A DNA stretch of 64,000 bases from assembly GCF_005860765.1 (NCBI RefSeq), contig NZ_VCEI01000025.1:868001-932000 (forward strand). The letters are read 5' to 3'. Numbering within the stretch: the stretch's first letter is position 1; every line of letters starts with the position of its first letter. The notes beneath the pieces were generated by a model that was not told the DNA's origin, did not search any database, and worked only from the letters and a program-made list of their open reading frames with translations. The translations under genes and the position numbers were made by a program. This stretch comes from Dyadobacter sediminis. GTDB taxonomy: Bacteria > Bacteroidota > Bacteroidia > Cytophagales > Spirosomataceae. Of the stretch, positions 62,595 through 64,000 are shown in pieces.

Positions 62595-64000
62595 ATGGGA
62601 GAACTTACCCGAAATTATAACTGGTCAGCTTTATCTGTCGGCACCCCCGGTGAATGGCCCCGGAGCCTACGCACACTGATCCGGATGATGTTGTCAAGCC
62701 CGCTTCCGATGGCTGTTTTGTGGGGTGACGAACTGATCACCTTTTACAACGACGCATTCAGGCCGGTTCTGGTCAGCGCTGAGCAGCACCCTTCCTTTTT
62801 GGGAAAGCATGGGCAGGAAAGCTGGGCCGAATACAGGCCGGAATTCAAACCGCTCATACAATCCGTTATGGCCGGAGGCGAAGCAGCCAGCTTTCAGGAA
62901 ACTCAGCAGATATCTGACCAAAACCCGACTGTAAACCGTACTTACACCTTCAGTCCGCTCGCTGACGATGCGGATATCATAAAAGGCGTTCTGGTGACTT
63001 GCTCCAAATCTGAAAACGCTGAAAGCAGTACGGATCAGGTTGATCCTTTGCAGAAATGCTTTCAGAACCTGATCGGCGATGCGCTTTCAGGTATTTTGGT
63101 ATTGAGTATGCCTGAAAAGAAGGTCATGATCGTGAATGAAACTTTTGCGCGGCTTGTCGGCTTGCAAGCCGATGAGCTTCGGGGTCAAAACCTGTCTGCT
63201 GTTTTTCCTGCGGTTCACAGTAGTTTGCCGGAGCTGGCCGACCGAGTGTTTTCAACAGGTCAGACACAGTATCTTTATGCTCAGCCTTGTTCCGTTTTTA
63301 ACGCAGAGGCGGGTCTGGAAAAGTTTCTGGATCTGGTGTTCCAGCCTTTTACAGGACAAGTGGGACAAATTACCGGAGTGACCATAACCTGTCATGATGT
63401 AACCCGGCAGGTGCTGGACAGCCGGAAACTGCAGAGAAGTGAGGCCCGCCTGCGCAGTCTGGTGGAAAGCGCCCCTTTCCCGATTGGCGTATATGTAGGG
63501 CCGGAGATGACGATCCGGCTTGTAAACCAGTCTATTATTGATATTTGGGGCAAAGGGCCGGACATTGTCGGCAAACGGTATGCAGAGGTTTTGCCCGAAC
63601 TGGCAGGCAAAGGCATCTATGAACAGCTTGACGCCGTTTACCGTACCGGACAGGCTTACTATGCACATAACCAGCGCGTGGAACTGATGATCGAAGGTGA
63701 ACTAAAGCCTTTTTATTTTAAATACACCTTTACACCACTTTTTGATCATGACGGAAAAGTGTACGGGGTAATGAACACCGCCGCGGATGTAACAGATCTG
63801 GTCGTTTCCCAGCAGCAGCTTCAGGAAGCGGAAGCCGGTTTAAGGGGCGCGATTGAACTGGCGCAGCTGGGCTCCTGGGAACTGGACCTCCGTACGGGAC
63901 TTGTGAACTACTCCGAAGTGATCCAGTCCTGGTTCGGTTTTGATCAGACGTCCGTAGCTCTTTCACAGGTTTATAATCCTATCCACCCGCAGGACAGGGA
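62595..64000 (+). CDS. Multi-PAS sensor protein, probably histidine kinase (partial, runs off right edge)
   Basis: From ATG 62595 the frame stays open to the last base (468 codons). The N-terminal block MGELTRNYNW, then GEWPRSLRTLIRMMLSSP and MAVLWGDELITFYNDAFRP, is a common start of Bacteroidota PAS kinases. At least three further PAS units follow: about 155-275 (GILVLSMPEKKVMIVNETFARLVG), about 290-410 (SEARLRSLVESAPFPIGVY, ending MNTAADVTDL) and a fourth that begins near 425 (LAQLGSWELDLRTG). There are no membrane helices, so it would be a cytoplasmic sensor. The kinase domain lies beyond the window; kinase identity is inferred from this architecture. Confidence 0.8.
   Translation, partial: MGELTRNYNWSALSVGTPGEWPRSLRTLIRMMLSSPLPMAVLWGDELITFYNDAFRPVLVSAEQHPSFLGKHGQESWAEYRPEFKPLIQSVMAGGEAASFQETQQISDQNPTVNRTYTFSPLADDADIIKGVLVTCSKSENAESSTDQVDPLQKCFQNLIGDALSGILVLSMPEKKVMIVNETFARLVGLQADELRGQNLSAVFPAVHSSLPELADRVFSTGQTQYLYAQPCSVFNAEAGLEKFLDLVFQPFTGQVGQITGVTITCHDVTRQVLDSRKLQRSEARLRSLVESAPFPIGVYVGPEMTIRLVNQSIIDIWGKGPDIVGKRYAEVLPELAGKGIYEQLDAVYRTGQAYYAHNQRVELMIEGELKPFYFKYTFTPLFDHDGKVYGVMNTAADVTDLVVSQQQLQEAEAGLRGAIELAQLGSWELDLRTGLVNYSEVIQSWFGFDQTSVALSQVYNPIHPQDR

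Overview
The window looks like chromosome from a Bacteroidota bacterium of the Cytophagales type, possibly Dyadobacter or a relative; the genus is a guess from general resemblance. The pointers are two SusC/SusD pairs, a hybrid two-component regulator, a type IX secretion sorting tail, YitT and DUF4385 proteins, and promoters of the Bacteroidota form TTTG-N18-TAnnTTTG rather than -35/-10 boxes. No rRNA, tRNA, CRISPR array or transposase gene was seen.

Positions 1-8559 hold a tight same-strand cluster: two small proteins of unknown function, a DUF4239 membrane protein, a GH19 chitinase/endolysin-type enzyme whose stop overlaps the start of a lipobox-bearing membrane protein, then three paralogues of the P47/OrfX (TULIP-like) proteins of botulinum neurotoxin gene clusters, then a 121-residue protein. 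This is the most unusual part of the window. The three P47-like proteins have no signal peptide, no BoNT/NTNH-like gene is visible, and the GH19 plus membrane protein pair suggests, as inference only, a lysis-type export route. From 9000 to 10600 there are two small genes and a 214-bp tandem repeat.

Positions 10597-31600: a secreted phosphodiesterase; a susC-susD operon ending in a 1006-residue cytochrome c/PA14/beta-propeller protein, facing a divergent hybrid two-component sensor (HTCS) with a 21-bp-spaced direct repeat between them; a stand-alone receiver protein; YitT and a ClC channel; flavohaemoglobin divergent from an NsrR-like Rrf2 regulator; and a second propeller/cytochrome c lipoprotein.

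Positions 31760-42119 form a fucose utilisation locus. One operon runs susC-susD-L-fucose dehydrogenase-zinc alcohol dehydrogenase-GH95 alpha-L-fucosidase, with a divergent AraC-type regulator.

Positions 42183-64000 are mixed housekeeping and envelope functions: pirin behind a perfect palindrome, an ECF sigma factor, an esterase lipoprotein, a glycerophosphodiesterase, a monooxygenase-fold protein, DUF4385, a small membrane protein with a textbook promoter, a siderophore-type TonB receptor, a double TonB-C protein, a four-gene ECF sigma/anti-sigma/DUF4097/outer-membrane operon, a giant ELWxxDGTxxGT-repeat adhesin-like protein with a type IX sorting domain, a START-domain protein, and a multi-PAS sensor protein cut by the right edge. 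An orphan plus-strand promoter at 53145-53174 faces into the sigma operon and may drive an undescribed small or antisense RNA.
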